The position numbers and the translations under genes were made by a program. DNA of 64,000 nucleotides from Salinibacterium sp. ZJ450 (GTDB lineage: Bacteria > Actinomycetota > Actinomycetes > Actinomycetales > Microbacteriaceae): NCBI RefSeq assembly GCF_011751885.2, contig NZ_CP061771.1, positions 372,001 to 436,000 on the forward strand, given 5' to 3'. Of the stretch, positions 37,966-46,805 are shown one piece after another; position 1 is the stretch's first letter, and each line of letters starts with the position of its first letter. The notes under the pieces are model-generated. The model had not been told where the DNA came from and ran no database searches. It saw only the letters and a program-made list of their open reading frames with translations.

Positions 37966-38409
37966 ATGCCGCTGCCCCCGCTTCCCGACAGCGCCATCAT
38001 GGTCGGCGTGCACGCCGACGACTGGCGTGACGCCGTCCACCTCGCCGGCGACGCGCTGATGCGCAGCGGCTCGACCCGGGCGGAGTACTCCGACCGGATG
38101 ATCGAGATGATCGAGGAACACGGCGCATACATCGTGATCGCCCCGGGGCTCGCCCTGGCGCACGCGCGACCCGGCCCCGACGTGCTCGGCGACGGTCTGA
38201 GCGTGGTCACCCTGGTCGAGCCGGTGCTGTTCGGGCACCCGTACAACGACCCGGTGAACGTGATCATCGGACTCGCGACCATGTCGCCGGAGAGCCACCT
38301 GCTGAGCGTGGCGGAGCTGGCCAACGTGTTCAACGATTCCGACACCATTCCTCGGCTTGCCGCGGCCACCGACGAACACGGCGTCCGCAGCATCCTCGGC
38401 ATCGAGTAG
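37966..38409 (+). CDS. PTS EIIA component, ascorbate/mannitol type (UlaC-like)
   Basis: Phosphocarrier of 147 residues of the PTS_EIIA type-2 fold. The phosphorylated His is expected at about residue 66 in IAPGLALAHARP. It starts 3 bp after add and ends 8 bp before an EIIB gene. No EIIC membrane component is found in this operon or anywhere in the window. A regulatory role, or use of an EIIC encoded elsewhere, is inference. Confidence 0.88.
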   Translation: MPLPPLPDSAIMVGVHADDWRDAVHLAGDALMRSGSTRAEYSDRMIEMIEEHGAYIVIAPGLALAHARPGPDVLGDGLSVVTLVEPVLFGHPYNDPVNVIIGLATMSPESHLLSVAELANVFNDSDTIPRLAAATDEHGVRSILGIE

Positions 38410-38417
38410 GAGCCCCC

Positions 38418-38690
38418 ATGAAGATCGTCGCCATCTGCGGTGCCGGCATCGGCACCAGCGGCATCCTTAAGATCAACGCGGAACGCGTGCTGAAAAAGCT
38501 CGACATCGACGCGCAGGTGACCGCGGCCGACATGGCCTCGCTGGCCTCGGTCGCCGGCGACGCGCAGGTGATCCTGACCGGGCCGGAGTTCGTCGACAAG
38601 ATCGGCAAGACCTACGCCGACGTGATCGTGATCGAGAACTACTTCGACACCGCCGAGCTCACGGCGAAGCTCGAGGCGGCGCTCGGCTAA
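38418..38690 (+). CDS. PTS EIIB component, ascorbate/galactitol type (UlaB-like)
   Basis: Small 90-residue phosphocarrier. The active Cys is at residue 7 in the loop CGAGIGTS, the hallmark of the lactose/galactitol/ascorbate IIB fold. Together with the preceding EIIA it forms a soluble pair. It is the last gene of the nucleoside operon and faces a convergent membrane protein gene 25 bp away. Confidence 0.88.
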   Translation: MKIVAICGAGIGTSGILKINAERVLKKLDIDAQVTAADMASLASVAGDAQVILTGPEFVDKIGKTYADVIVIENYFDTAELTAKLEAALG

Positions 38691-38715
38691 CTTGCCAACG
38701 ATCCCTCGGCCGCCA

Positions 38716-39897
38716 CTACAGGGCCGCGGGGTCGGGCTGGCGTTGTCGACGGATGCCGCGGAACGCCAGGTAACCGCTCGCCACCAGCAGCAGGCCGCCG
38801 GCGGTGGCGATCGCGAGCATGAAGTAGATCAGCGCTGACCCGGCCCCGACCAGCACCCCGATCACGGCGCGCGAGCCCGCCCGGAACGGCAGGCGCACCC
38901 AGATCATCGCGGCAGCCCAGAGCCCGACGGATGCCGCGATCACCTGCAGTGCGGTCACCGCGAACGGGTCGGCCGGGTCGCTGACCGCGAAGTAGACGCA
39001 GGATGCCGCGATCCCCAGCATCGCGATGGCCGCGGCGAGGAACGCGACGCCGCGGCCGCGCCCGAGCCACAGGGTGACGGCGACGATCAGCGGCACCGCG
39101 GCGAGGTTACCGGCTGCCATCATCAGACCCATCGCGCGGGTCGCGGCGTCGGTGCCGTTCAGGGCGATCCCGGCGATCAGGCCACCGCCGAGCGCCGACA
39201 CGGTGATGGCGAGGGACGTAATCGCGGCGGCGCGGATCCCGGTCTGGTCGGTGCCCGCGGCCCCGGCCTGCCCCGTGCCAGCGATTCCGGCCGGTCCCGT
39301 GGCAGGTGCGGGTGGCGCCTGGCGTGCCCGCACTACGACGAGCGTGAGCGTCAGCGCGAGCAGGAGAATCACCATCAGCTGGTACCCCAGCAGGGCGATG
39401 GCCAGCATCAGCGGAGCCGCGATCGCGCCGGCCAGCACGCCCAGCACCACACGCGCTACCCGGCCGAGGGGCAGCAGCGATCCGACGCTGATCGCGATCG
39501 CCGCGGCGAGCAGCACAACAGCGATTCCGGCCGCCGGAAGCGTGAACTCGGCCAGCAGACTGGACGGGCCGCCGGCATCCGCTTCGGCGAAGCCGGCCGC
39601 CCAGCCAATCGCCGTCAGTGCGCAGGCCGCGCTCCCCAGGACCACGAGCGCGACCACCACGCCGCGAGCCCGGCCCCGCACGGAGAGCATTGCCAACGCG
39701 GCCAGCAATCCGGCGGGGGCGACGCCGGCACTCAACCCGAGGGCGATGCGGTGCAGCGCCGTCGACGCGGCCGTGTTGTTCCCCGCGGCCTCCGCCATGG
39801 CGCGGTCGAAGACCGCGGTGAACAGGATGACCGGTCCGGCGATCGCCGCGAGCAGTCCGATGGTGCTGAGCACAAGGGAAGTGCGAGGGATCGTCAT
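38716..39897 (-). CDS. Polytopic membrane protein of unknown function
   Basis: The 393-residue product is almost wholly hydrophobic, with about 11 or 12 predicted membrane helices. An Ala/Gly/Pro/Thr-rich linker near residues 205-230 separates two halves of similar size. I recognise no domain. The start at MTIPRTS is the first Met giving a helix near the N-terminus; its ribosome binding site is poor. It is divergent from the PhoD-type phosphatase gene, with about 105 bp between. Confidence 0.75.
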   Translation of the reverse strand: MTIPRTSLVLSTIGLLAAIAGPVILFTAVFDRAMAEAAGNNTAASTALHRIALGLSAGVAPAGLLAALAMLSVRGRARGVVVALVVLGSAACALTAIGWAAGFAEADAGGPSSLLAEFTLPAAGIAVVLLAAAIAISVGSLLPLGRVARVVLGVLAGAIAAPLMLAIALLGYQLMVILLLALTLTLVVVRARQAPPAPATGPAGIAGTGQAGAAGTDQTGIRAAAITSLAITVSALGGGLIAGIALNGTDAATRAMGLMMAAGNLAAVPLIVAVTLWLGRGRGVAFLAAAIAMLGIAASCVYFAVSDPADPFAVTALQVIAASVGLWAAAMIWVRLPFRAGSRAVIGVLVGAGSALIYFMLAIATAGGLLLVASGYLAFRGIRRQRQPDPAAL

Positions 39898-40002
39898 ACT
39901 TTCAGCCAACCATTCGGCGCCGGTTCGCGGCATCCACCGCTCGGATGATTCGTCGGCACGCACCCCATGGCCGCGCGCGCGCCGACGGGGTAAAACGGAG
40001 TC

Positions 40003-41727
40003 ATGACGGCATCGCCCCTGCTGTTGGGCCCGATGATGCGGTACGTCGACGAGACGTCCGCCAGCATCTGGGTTGAAACGCGGGAGCGCGCCGAGGTGCG
40101 GGTGATCGCCGAGGGACGATCCTGGCAGACCGACACGTTCGCGGTGCACGGGCATCACTACGCGCTCGTGGTCGCCGACGGGCTGCAGCCCGGAACCACG
40201 CTGCCCTACCTGGTGGAAGTGAACGGGGTTCCGGCCTGGCCGCTGGAAGGGGCGAGCTTTCCGCCGTCGGTGATCGCGAGCCGGATGCCGGGCAAGCCGC
40301 TGCGTCTGGCCTACGGGTCGTGCCGCACCAGCGTCTCGCACGATGCGACCGGCAACCGCACCCACGGTGTCGATGCCCTGCGAACGTTCGCGCTGGCCGC
40401 CGCCGCCGGTGCGGTGGAGCTGCCCGACCTGCTGCTGTTCCTCGGCGACCAGGTGTACGCCGATTCCACCACAGAGGAGATGCAGAAGTTCATCCGCAGC
40501 CGGCGTGACATCGACGAGCCGCCGGGTGAGGAGCTGAAGGACTTCGAGGAGTACGCGCACCTGTACCAACTGGCCTGGTCGGATGAGGCGAACCGCTGGC
40601 TGCTCTCCACCCAGCCCACCGGGATGATCTTCGACGACCACGACATCCGTGACGACTGGAACGCGTCGCTGGACTGGAAGAAGAAGATGGAGGCCACCTC
40701 CTGGTGGCACGGCCGGATCGTCGCCGGGCTCGCGGCGTACTGGGTCTACCAGCATCTGGGAAACCTGTCACCGGAGGCCCGCGCCAGCGACGAGTTCTGG
40801 CAGCGGATCGCCGCCCATCACGGCGACCAGGAACTCGACCTGAGCGACGACCTGGACGCGTTCGCCGACCGCGCCGACCAGCAGCCCACCAGCTACCGCT
40901 GGAGCTACCGCCGTGACTTCGACACGGTGCGGCTGATCGTGGTGGATTCCCGGGTGGCGCGCGATCTGACCCCCGACGCGCGCGGGCTGCTGAACAAGCA
41001 GGAGTTGCACTGGCTCGACGAGCAGCTGCAGGGCGGATTCCGGCACGTGCTGGTGGCCACCTCGCTGCCGTTCCTGCTGCCGCTTGGCCTACATCATCTG
41101 GAGGCCTGGGACGAAGCGCTGGCGCAGGGTGCGTGGGGCAGGCCGGCGGCCCGGATCGGGGAGAGCCTCCGGCAGATGGTCGACCTGGAGCACTGGGCGG
41201 CGTTCCAGAACAGCTTCCAGGCGGTGGCGCGGATGGCGATCGAGCTGGCTGAGGGCAAGCGGGGCCCCGCGCCGGACACGGTCACGTTTCTGTCTGGCGA
41301 CGTGCACTACTCCTATGTCGCGGAGGTCGACCGTGATTCGGGTAGCCGCATCATCCAGGCTGTGTGCTCGCCGGTGCGCAACCCGCTGCCGCGGGTGCTG
41401 CGCTCGTTCGCGGTGGTGATGTCGTACGGCATCGCGGCGCCGCTCGGGGCGCTGGCGGCGCACTCGGCGAAGGTTCCCGACCCGCCGTTCCGCTGGCGAA
41501 CCATCGAGGGCCCCTGGTTCGACAACAACCTGGCCTCACTCGCCGTGGCGCCCGCGGGGTTACAGCTCACCTGGCAGACCGGGGTGGTGCAGGACGGCGA
41601 CGAGCTGCATCCGACGTTTCAGCAGGTGGCCGCCGCAACCGTGTCGCCGCGACGTGCGGCGGGCCGGTCGGGCAGGCAGCGAGGGTCGGGCAGGTCGGGG
41701 CGAGAACGGCGGATGCCGCGAACCTGA
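40003..41727 (+). CDS. PhoD-like alkaline phosphatase/phosphodiesterase domain protein
   Basis: Metallophosphatase of 574 residues. An Fn3-like N-terminal region (about 1-95) is followed by the PhoD-type domain: YGSCR, LLFLGDQVYAD, IFDDHDIRDDWN and SGDVHYSYVAE are the metal-binding motifs. No signal peptide or Tat motif is visible, so a cytoplasmic location is likely, unlike classic secreted PhoD. The last 30 residues are Arg/Gly-rich. Substrate unknown. Confidence 0.88.
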   Translation: MTASPLLLGPMMRYVDETSASIWVETRERAEVRVIAEGRSWQTDTFAVHGHHYALVVADGLQPGTTLPYLVEVNGVPAWPLEGASFPPSVIASRMPGKPLRLAYGSCRTSVSHDATGNRTHGVDALRTFALAAAAGAVELPDLLLFLGDQVYADSTTEEMQKFIRSRRDIDEPPGEELKDFEEYAHLYQLAWSDEANRWLLSTQPTGMIFDDHDIRDDWNASLDWKKKMEATSWWHGRIVAGLAAYWVYQHLGNLSPEARASDEFWQRIAAHHGDQELDLSDDLDAFADRADQQPTSYRWSYRRDFDTVRLIVVDSRVARDLTPDARGLLNKQELHWLDEQLQGGFRHVLVATSLPFLLPLGLHHLEAWDEALAQGAWGRPAARIGESLRQMVDLEHWAAFQNSFQAVARMAIELAEGKRGPAPDTVTFLSGDVHYSYVAEVDRDSGSRIIQAVCSPVRNPLPRVLRSFAVVMSYGIAAPLGALAAHSAKVPDPPFRWRTIEGPWFDNNLASLAVAPAGLQLTWQTGVVQDGDELHPTFQQVAAATVSPRRAAGRSGRQRGSGRSGRERRMPRT

Positions 41728-41765
41728 CGCCTTCGCGACATCCGTCGTTGATGCTCGACCAGAGC

Positions 41766-41830
41766 GAGCGCCGTACTTTCGCACGAACGCCGACGTTCGG
41801 GCGCGGCGCCCACCGGAAAGTGCGGCGCTC
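41766..41830. repeat. Structured intergenic repeat, family 2, copy D2
   Basis: Outer arms GAGCGCCGTACTTTC and GAAAGTGCGGCGCTC pair over 15 positions (one wobble). They enclose two smaller perfect hairpins, CGAACG-CCGA-CGTTCG and GGGC-GCGGC-GCCC, giving a three-way junction. It lies between convergent genes. Sister copy: 25765-25830. Confidence 0.8.
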
Positions 41831-41842
41831 GCGGCGTGTGAG

Positions 41843-43564
41843 CTACGCGACCAGCGTGCGCATCCCGGCGTAGAGCGCTGCGACCGTGGCCTCGGCGTCG
41901 GCGCGGCGCTCGCTGGCGGTGCCGCTGGTCGACGAGGCGTCGATGTACACCTTGAGCTTCGGTTCCGTGCCGCTCGGCCGCACCACGATCCGGGCCCCGC
42001 CGTCCAGCCAGATGCGCAGGATGTCGCTCGGCGGGAAGTCGCCGAAGCCCTCCCGGAAGTCCTCGATCACCCGCACCGGGATGCCGCCCACCGCTGTCGG
42101 CGGGGTGGCGCGCAGCCGGGCCATGATCCGCGGAATCTCGGACAGGTCCGTCATCCGCAGCGAGATCTGGCTCGACGCGAACGCCCCGAACCTCTCATCG
42201 AACGCGGCCTGGTGCTCGGCGAGGCTGCGGCCGGCGGCCTTCAGCTCGCTCGCCAGCGCGAGGAAGTCGAGGGCGGCGGAGATGCCGTCCTTGTCGCGCA
42301 CCGTGGCCGGGTTGACCAGGTAGCCGAGGGCCTCCTCGAAGCCGTAGGCCAGGCCCGCCGCCCGGGAGATCCACTTGAACCCGGTGAGCGTGTCGGCGTA
42401 CTCGAGGTCGTACGCGTTCGCCACCGCGGCAAGCCCGGGGGAGGAGACGATGGATGCCGCGAACGTGCCGTGCTGCCCGGCGCGGGCGAGGCGCTCGGCG
42501 GCCCGCCAGCCGAGCAGCAGCCCGACCTCGTTGCCGCTCAGTCGGCGCCAGGCACCTGCCGCATCCGGAACCGCCACCGCGAGGCGGTCGGCGTCCGGGT
42601 CGTTCGCGATGATCAGGTCGGCGCGCTCCCGGGCCGCGAGCTCCAGCGCCAAATCGAGCGCGCCGGGCTCCTCCGGGTTGGGGAACGCCACGGTCGGGAA
42701 TGCCGAGTCTGGGGCGATCTGCTCGCTGACCACGATCGGTTCCGGGAATCCGGATGCCGCGAACACGCGTCGCGCGGTCTCCCAGCCGACGCCGTGCATG
42801 GCTGTGTAGACCACCCGCAGCGGCGCCGGTGCGGTCTCGACCAGCGCGGCGGTGGCGCTGACGTAGGCGTCGAGCACCGATTCGTCTGAGGTCTCATACT
42901 CCGGAGAGCGCGGCAGGTCGAGCACGCTGCCGGCGGCGACCGTGTGGATGAACTCGGCGATCTCGGCATCCGCCGGTGGCACGATCTGCGAGCCCTGGTC
43001 ATCGCCCCCGAGGTACACCTTGTAGCCGTTGTCGCGCGGCGGGTTGTGGCTCGCGGTGACCATCACGCCGGCCGACACGTCGAGGTGACGCACGGCGAAC
43101 GCGAGCACCGGCGTCGGAAGCAGCCGCGGCAGCAGGATGGCGCGCACTCCCGCGCCGGCCATGATCTCCGCGGTGTCGGTGGCGAACACGTCGGAATTGG
43201 TGCGGCCGTCGTAGCCGATCACCACGCTCGGTGTCGCGCTCTTGGTGAGCAGGTAGGCGGCGAGCCCGGCCGCCGCCTGCGAGACGAGCACCCGGTTCAT
43301 CCGGTTGGGACCCGCGCCGATCTCGCCGCGCAGCCCGGCCGTACCGAACTCGAGACGGGCTGTGAACCGGTCGTTGAGGTCGGCGCGCGCGGTGGCGCTG
43401 CCGGCCGCGGCATCCGTCACCAGGGCGCCCAACTCGGCACGGGTCACCGGGTCGGGATCCTGCGCGAGCCAGGCGTTCGCCGTCTCGACCAGGGCGGCGA
43501 GGGAGGGCGCGCTGGCGTCGGGCGCCAGCTCTGCGGGGCCCTGGTCCGCGGCATCCGTCGTCAT
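41843..43564 (-). CDS. Phospho-sugar mutase (phosphomannomutase/phosphoglucomutase family)
   Basis: Alpha-D-phosphohexomutase of 573 residues. The phosphorylated Ser is in VTASHNPP (about residue 172), the metal loop is NDPDADRLAV, the sugar loop is GFKWISR and the phosphate loop is RPSGTEPKLKVY. It corresponds in position to pmmB of mycobacteria. In this setting it may convert ribose-1-phosphate from nucleosides to ribose-5-phosphate, or make mannose-1-phosphate for manC. Its start overlaps the purine phosphorylase stop by one base. Confidence 0.93.
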   Translation of the reverse strand: MTTDAADQGPAELAPDASAPSLAALVETANAWLAQDPDPVTRAELGALVTDAAAGSATARADLNDRFTARLEFGTAGLRGEIGAGPNRMNRVLVSQAAAGLAAYLLTKSATPSVVIGYDGRTNSDVFATDTAEIMAGAGVRAILLPRLLPTPVLAFAVRHLDVSAGVMVTASHNPPRDNGYKVYLGGDDQGSQIVPPADAEIAEFIHTVAAGSVLDLPRSPEYETSDESVLDAYVSATAALVETAPAPLRVVYTAMHGVGWETARRVFAASGFPEPIVVSEQIAPDSAFPTVAFPNPEEPGALDLALELAARERADLIIANDPDADRLAVAVPDAAGAWRRLSGNEVGLLLGWRAAERLARAGQHGTFAASIVSSPGLAAVANAYDLEYADTLTGFKWISRAAGLAYGFEEALGYLVNPATVRDKDGISAALDFLALASELKAAGRSLAEHQAAFDERFGAFASSQISLRMTDLSEIPRIMARLRATPPTAVGGIPVRVIEDFREGFGDFPPSDILRIWLDGGARIVVRPSGTEPKLKVYIDASSTSGTASERRADAEATVAALYAGMRTLVA

Positions 43565-44388
43565 TAGAGTTCCGCCACGATGCGGGCGAGCAGTGCGCTG
43601 ATCACCGGTTCGGCGTTCTTGCCGGCTTCGATCACTTCGGCGTGACTGAGCGGCGTGGTCTGGATGCCGGCGGCGAGGTTGGTGATCAGCGACATCCCGA
43701 GCACCTCCATGCCGGCCTCGCGCGCGGCGATCGCCTCGAGCGCGGTGGACATGCCGACGATGTGCCCGCCGATGATCTTCGCCATCTGCACCTCCGCCGG
43801 GGTCTCGTAGTGCGGGCCGCGGAACTGCACGTACACACCCTCGTCGAGGCTCGGCTCGATCCGCTTGGCGAGCGCCCGCAGCCGGCTGGAGTACAGGTCG
43901 GTGAGGTCGACGAAGGTGGCGCCCTCGAGCGGCGAGTTGGCGGTGAGGTTCAGGTGGTCGCTGATCAGCACCGGCTGGCCGGGGGTCCAGGTCTCGCGGA
44001 TGCCGCCCGCCCCGTTGGTGAGGATCATCGTGGTGACGCCGGCCGCGGCCGCGGTGCGCACCGAGTGCACCACCCGGCGCACCCCGAGCCCCTCGTAGTA
44101 GTGGGTGCGGGCGCCGATCACCAGGGCGCGCTTGCCGCTCGGCAGCTTCACCGAGCGCAGTGAACCGACATGGCCCTCGACGGCGGGCTTCGCGAACCCG
44201 GTGATCTCGGTGGCCGGGAACTCGGCCGTGGTCTCGCCGATCAGGTCGGCGGCCTTCGCCCAGCCGCTGCCCAGGGTGAGGGCGACATCGTGCTTGTCGA
44301 CGCCGGTCTTCTCGGCGATTTCGGATGCCGCCTGCTTCGCGACCTCGAACGGGTTGGTTGTCGGGTCATCCAGGGTCTGCTGAATCAT
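43564..44388 (-). CDS. punA: Purine nucleoside phosphorylase (trimeric type)
   Basis: Cleaves inosine and guanosine to base plus ribose-1-phosphate. The 274-residue product starts at MIQQTLDD after a GGGG-rich ribosome binding site. Conserved segments are LGSGW, GHVG, THYYEG, TNGAGG, FRGPHYETPAEV and MSTALEAI. It heads a two-gene unit with the mutase, which fits salvage of nucleosides taken up by the BMP importer. Confidence 0.95.
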   Translation of the reverse strand: MIQQTLDDPTTNPFEVAKQAASEIAEKTGVDKHDVALTLGSGWAKAADLIGETTAEFPATEITGFAKPAVEGHVGSLRSVKLPSGKRALVIGARTHYYEGLGVRRVVHSVRTAAAAGVTTMILTNGAGGIRETWTPGQPVLISDHLNLTANSPLEGATFVDLTDLYSSRLRALAKRIEPSLDEGVYVQFRGPHYETPAEVQMAKIIGGHIVGMSTALEAIAAREAGMEVLGMSLITNLAAGIQTTPLSHAEVIEAGKNAEPVISALLARIVAEL

Positions 44389-44473
44389 CCCCCCAGAGTA
44401 GCGGCGGGCCATCGCCCCGGCCTATCCCGCCCATCGACCCGCCAGCCGAAAAATTCTCCACTCACTGTTTCAA

Positions 44474-44494
44474 CTGTCTGGCATAATGACAGAC
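44474..44494 (+). promoter_or_regulatory. Overlapping inverted repeats and -10-like box before the FAD monooxygenase gene
   Basis: CTGTC with GACAG and, shifted by two bases, GTCTG with CAGAC flank CATAAT (44482-44487), which resembles a -10 box. This has the form of an operator placed over a promoter. The regulator is unknown. Confidence 0.45.
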
Positions 44495-44555
44495 GGAAGC
44501 ATCCCGTCCGCACAGAGTTGCGCGGATGAAATCTCACAAAGACGTAGGTGGAAAT

Positions 44556-45689
44556 ATGGGTAATGGAAAAGTGCTCGTGGTTGGCGGCGGCATCGGCGGT
44601 CTCTCCACGGCGATCGCTGTACAGAACGCTGGCTTCGACGTCAAGGTGATCGAACGTCACCCCGACCTTCATTCATCGGTCTACGGTGTCGGCATCATCC
44701 AGCCCATCAACGCCCTGCGCGCCCTCGAGGCGATCGGATGCGCCGAGGCCTGCATGGCGGTCGGCTACCCCGCGACGGCGTGGGGCAGCATGTACGACGT
44801 CGACGGGAACTGGCTGCGAGACATGCCGGGCGCCCGCATCGAGGGATCCACCCTTCCGCCGCTGAACGGTCTGACTCGCCCGCAGCTGCACGAGATCCTC
44901 ACCAACAAGGCCATCGAGGTCGGAGTGGACATCCACTACTCGACCACCTTCGAAAACCTTGTGGACGACGGCGACGCAGTAGAGGTCACCTATGTTGACG
45001 GCACGACGGAGCGCGTCGACCTCGTGGTCGGTGCCGACGGTGTCCGGTCGCAGGTGCGCGGATACGTTCTGGACGCAGACCTGCAGCCTCGCTACATCGG
45101 CCAGTCCGCTTTCCGCGTGAACATCCCGCGTGAACCGGAGATCGACCGGATCATCCTGCAGGAAGGCCCGCACGGAATGGCTGGCTTCGTGCCGATCGGT
45201 CCCGACCTCGCGTACCTCTTCTACAACGCCCAGATGGAGCGCAGCGACCGGCCGAACGACGAGGACCTGGCCGACGTGCTCAAGGAGCACCTCGCTCCGT
45301 TCGGTGGGCTGACTGGCCGCGTTCGCGACAAGTACATCAATGACCCGACCGCGGTCGTGCTGCGCCCCGAAGAATCACTCATCGCCGAGGGTCCCTGGCA
45401 CAAGGGCCGGATCGTGCTGCTGGGTGACGCCGTTCACGCCATCACGCCACACATGGGACAGGGCGCAGCCCAGGCCATCGAAGACGGTGTCGTGCTGGCG
45501 GATTGCCTCTCCAAGCACGATGACCTGGAGTCGGCCTTCCTCGAGTACACCGACCGGCGATTCGAGCGGTGCAAGCTCATCGTTGACACGTCACTCGCGA
45601 TCGGCGAGTGGGAGATGGGCCGGCTGCCCAATTTCGACAACGTGACCGCCACGAACCACGTGATGGATGTGATGGCACAGCCGATCTAG
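44556..45689 (+). CDS. FAD-dependent aromatic-ring monooxygenase
   Basis: Single-component flavoprotein hydroxylase of 377 residues, related to salicylate, 3-hydroxybenzoate and 6-hydroxynicotinate hydroxylases. It shows the dinucleotide fold VVGGGIGGLSTAIA at the N-terminus, the VGADGVRSQVR (DG) motif and the FAD-binding LLGDAVHAITPHMGQGA near residue 285. The start at MGNGK has AGGTGGA just upstream. It is convergent with LysR and adjacent to ring-cleavage genes, so it may supply their catechol-type substrate. The exact substrate is open. Confidence 0.88.
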   Translation: MGNGKVLVVGGGIGGLSTAIAVQNAGFDVKVIERHPDLHSSVYGVGIIQPINALRALEAIGCAEACMAVGYPATAWGSMYDVDGNWLRDMPGARIEGSTLPPLNGLTRPQLHEILTNKAIEVGVDIHYSTTFENLVDDGDAVEVTYVDGTTERVDLVVGADGVRSQVRGYVLDADLQPRYIGQSAFRVNIPREPEIDRIILQEGPHGMAGFVPIGPDLAYLFYNAQMERSDRPNDEDLADVLKEHLAPFGGLTGRVRDKYINDPTAVVLRPEESLIAEGPWHKGRIVLLGDAVHAITPHMGQGAAQAIEDGVVLADCLSKHDDLESAFLEYTDRRFERCKLIVDTSLAIGEWEMGRLPNFDNVTATNHVMDVMAQPI

Positions 45690-45703
45690 CATCCCGCGAC
45701 CGC

Positions 45704-45736
45704 AAGCCCCGGCAGGTACTCATCTGCCGGGGCTTT
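45704..45736. terminator. Intrinsic terminator between the monooxygenase and LysR genes
   Basis: AAGCCCCGGCAG pairs perfectly with CTGCCGGGGCTT across an 8-base loop and is followed by T-rich sequence. The AA/TT feet let it serve both convergent genes. Confidence 0.88.
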
Positions 45737-45743
45737 CGTGCGT

Positions 45744-46676
45744 TCAGGACGGATTTAGCCGCGCAGGATCTTGTTGTTGCCCGGATATCGTCTCGAGCAA
45801 CCGTGCGACGGTCGCGTTGTGCTGGCCACCCGCGCGTGCAAGAACCAGGGCCCGCAGCGGCTTCGGTTCGGGTTCCAGGCGGCGCACCGTCACGTCGAAT
45901 CGGGCGAGGCTGACGCGGTCGGGATCGGGGAGGATCGCGCGCGCGACGCCGGCTTCGATCAACGGCAGGCTGGTCTGGATGGTCTCGACGGTTCGGATTG
46001 ACGCCGGAACGACGCCGTAACGGTGGAAGGCGTCCTCGACCGCCTCGGGGAGGCTGGGAACCGCGGCGGTTCGGCGAGGCAGCAGCACGACCTGGCCGGT
46101 GAACGCGGCAAGCGGCAACGGATCCGGCGCATCCTGCGCATCCGGTGGTAGCACCGCGACCAGCGGGATGTCGCCCCAGTCGATGACGTCCAGGGAGCCA
46201 CGGTGGCGGCGCGCGAAGCGCTGCGGATCGGAGACCATGATCGCGGCCAGATCCGCGGTTCGCTGCTGGAGCATATCGATGGCGACCCACGGCGGCGGGT
46301 CGACCAGCCGGATCTCCACATCGGGCGCCTGGGCTGCATGCGCGCGCAGCAGTTCGGGGAGACGATGCCACATCAGCACGGGCACGGCCGCCATGGTCAG
46401 CGATCCGGCCGTGCCCGCGCCGAACCGGCCGAGCACGGAGACGATGTCGTCGATGTCGCCGAGAACTCGCGATGAGGCATCCAGTAGATAGCGTCCCGCG
46501 CTGGTGGGGTGCACGCCGCGCGAGGTGCGCACCAGCAGCGGCACCCCGACGGTCGCTTCGAGCTGCGCGATCGCGACGCTCAAGGGAGGCTGCGAGACAT
46601 GCAGTTTCGCCGCGGCCGCAGTGAAGGACCCGGCCTCGACGACTGCGGCGAAGTATCGCAGGTGACGCAGCTCCAT
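45744..46676 (-). CDS. LysR-family transcriptional regulator
   Basis: The 310-residue product has an N-terminal winged helix (MELRHLRYFAAVVEAGSFTAAAAKLHVSQPPLS) and a periplasmic-binding-like effector domain. It is divergent from the HpaD-type dioxygenase, the classic arrangement for a LysR activator of a catabolic operon. A perfect LysR-type inverted repeat lies in the shared 129 bp region. The effector is presumably the aromatic substrate or an intermediate. Confidence 0.94.
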   Translation of the reverse strand: MELRHLRYFAAVVEAGSFTAAAAKLHVSQPPLSVAIAQLEATVGVPLLVRTSRGVHPTSAGRYLLDASSRVLGDIDDIVSVLGRFGAGTAGSLTMAAVPVLMWHRLPELLRAHAAQAPDVEIRLVDPPPWVAIDMLQQRTADLAAIMVSDPQRFARRHRGSLDVIDWGDIPLVAVLPPDAQDAPDPLPLAAFTGQVVLLPRRTAAVPSLPEAVEDAFHRYGVVPASIRTVETIQTSLPLIEAGVARAILPDPDRVSLARFDVTVRRLEPEPKPLRALVLARAGGQHNATVARLLETISGQQQDPARLNPS

Positions 46677-46699
46677 AGCCCAGAGCATACAACGGGGTT

Positions 46700-46722
46700 A
46701 GCTATAGCCATCCGCTATAGCT
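46700..46722. promoter_or_regulatory. LysR-type operator between lysR and the dioxygenase gene
   Basis: AGCTATAG-CCATCCG-CTATAGCT is a perfect 8 bp inverted repeat with a 7 bp spacer, containing a T-N11-A core. It lies 24 bp from the lysR start and 84 bp from the dioxygenase start. Confidence 0.75.
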
Positions 46723-46805
46723 GGCAGAGCGAGACGGTAGTTCTCCTCCGGGCCTTCCCCTGTCAGGCTCGCGGTGCACAACAACCGCACAGTCTGGAGC
46801 CGCCG

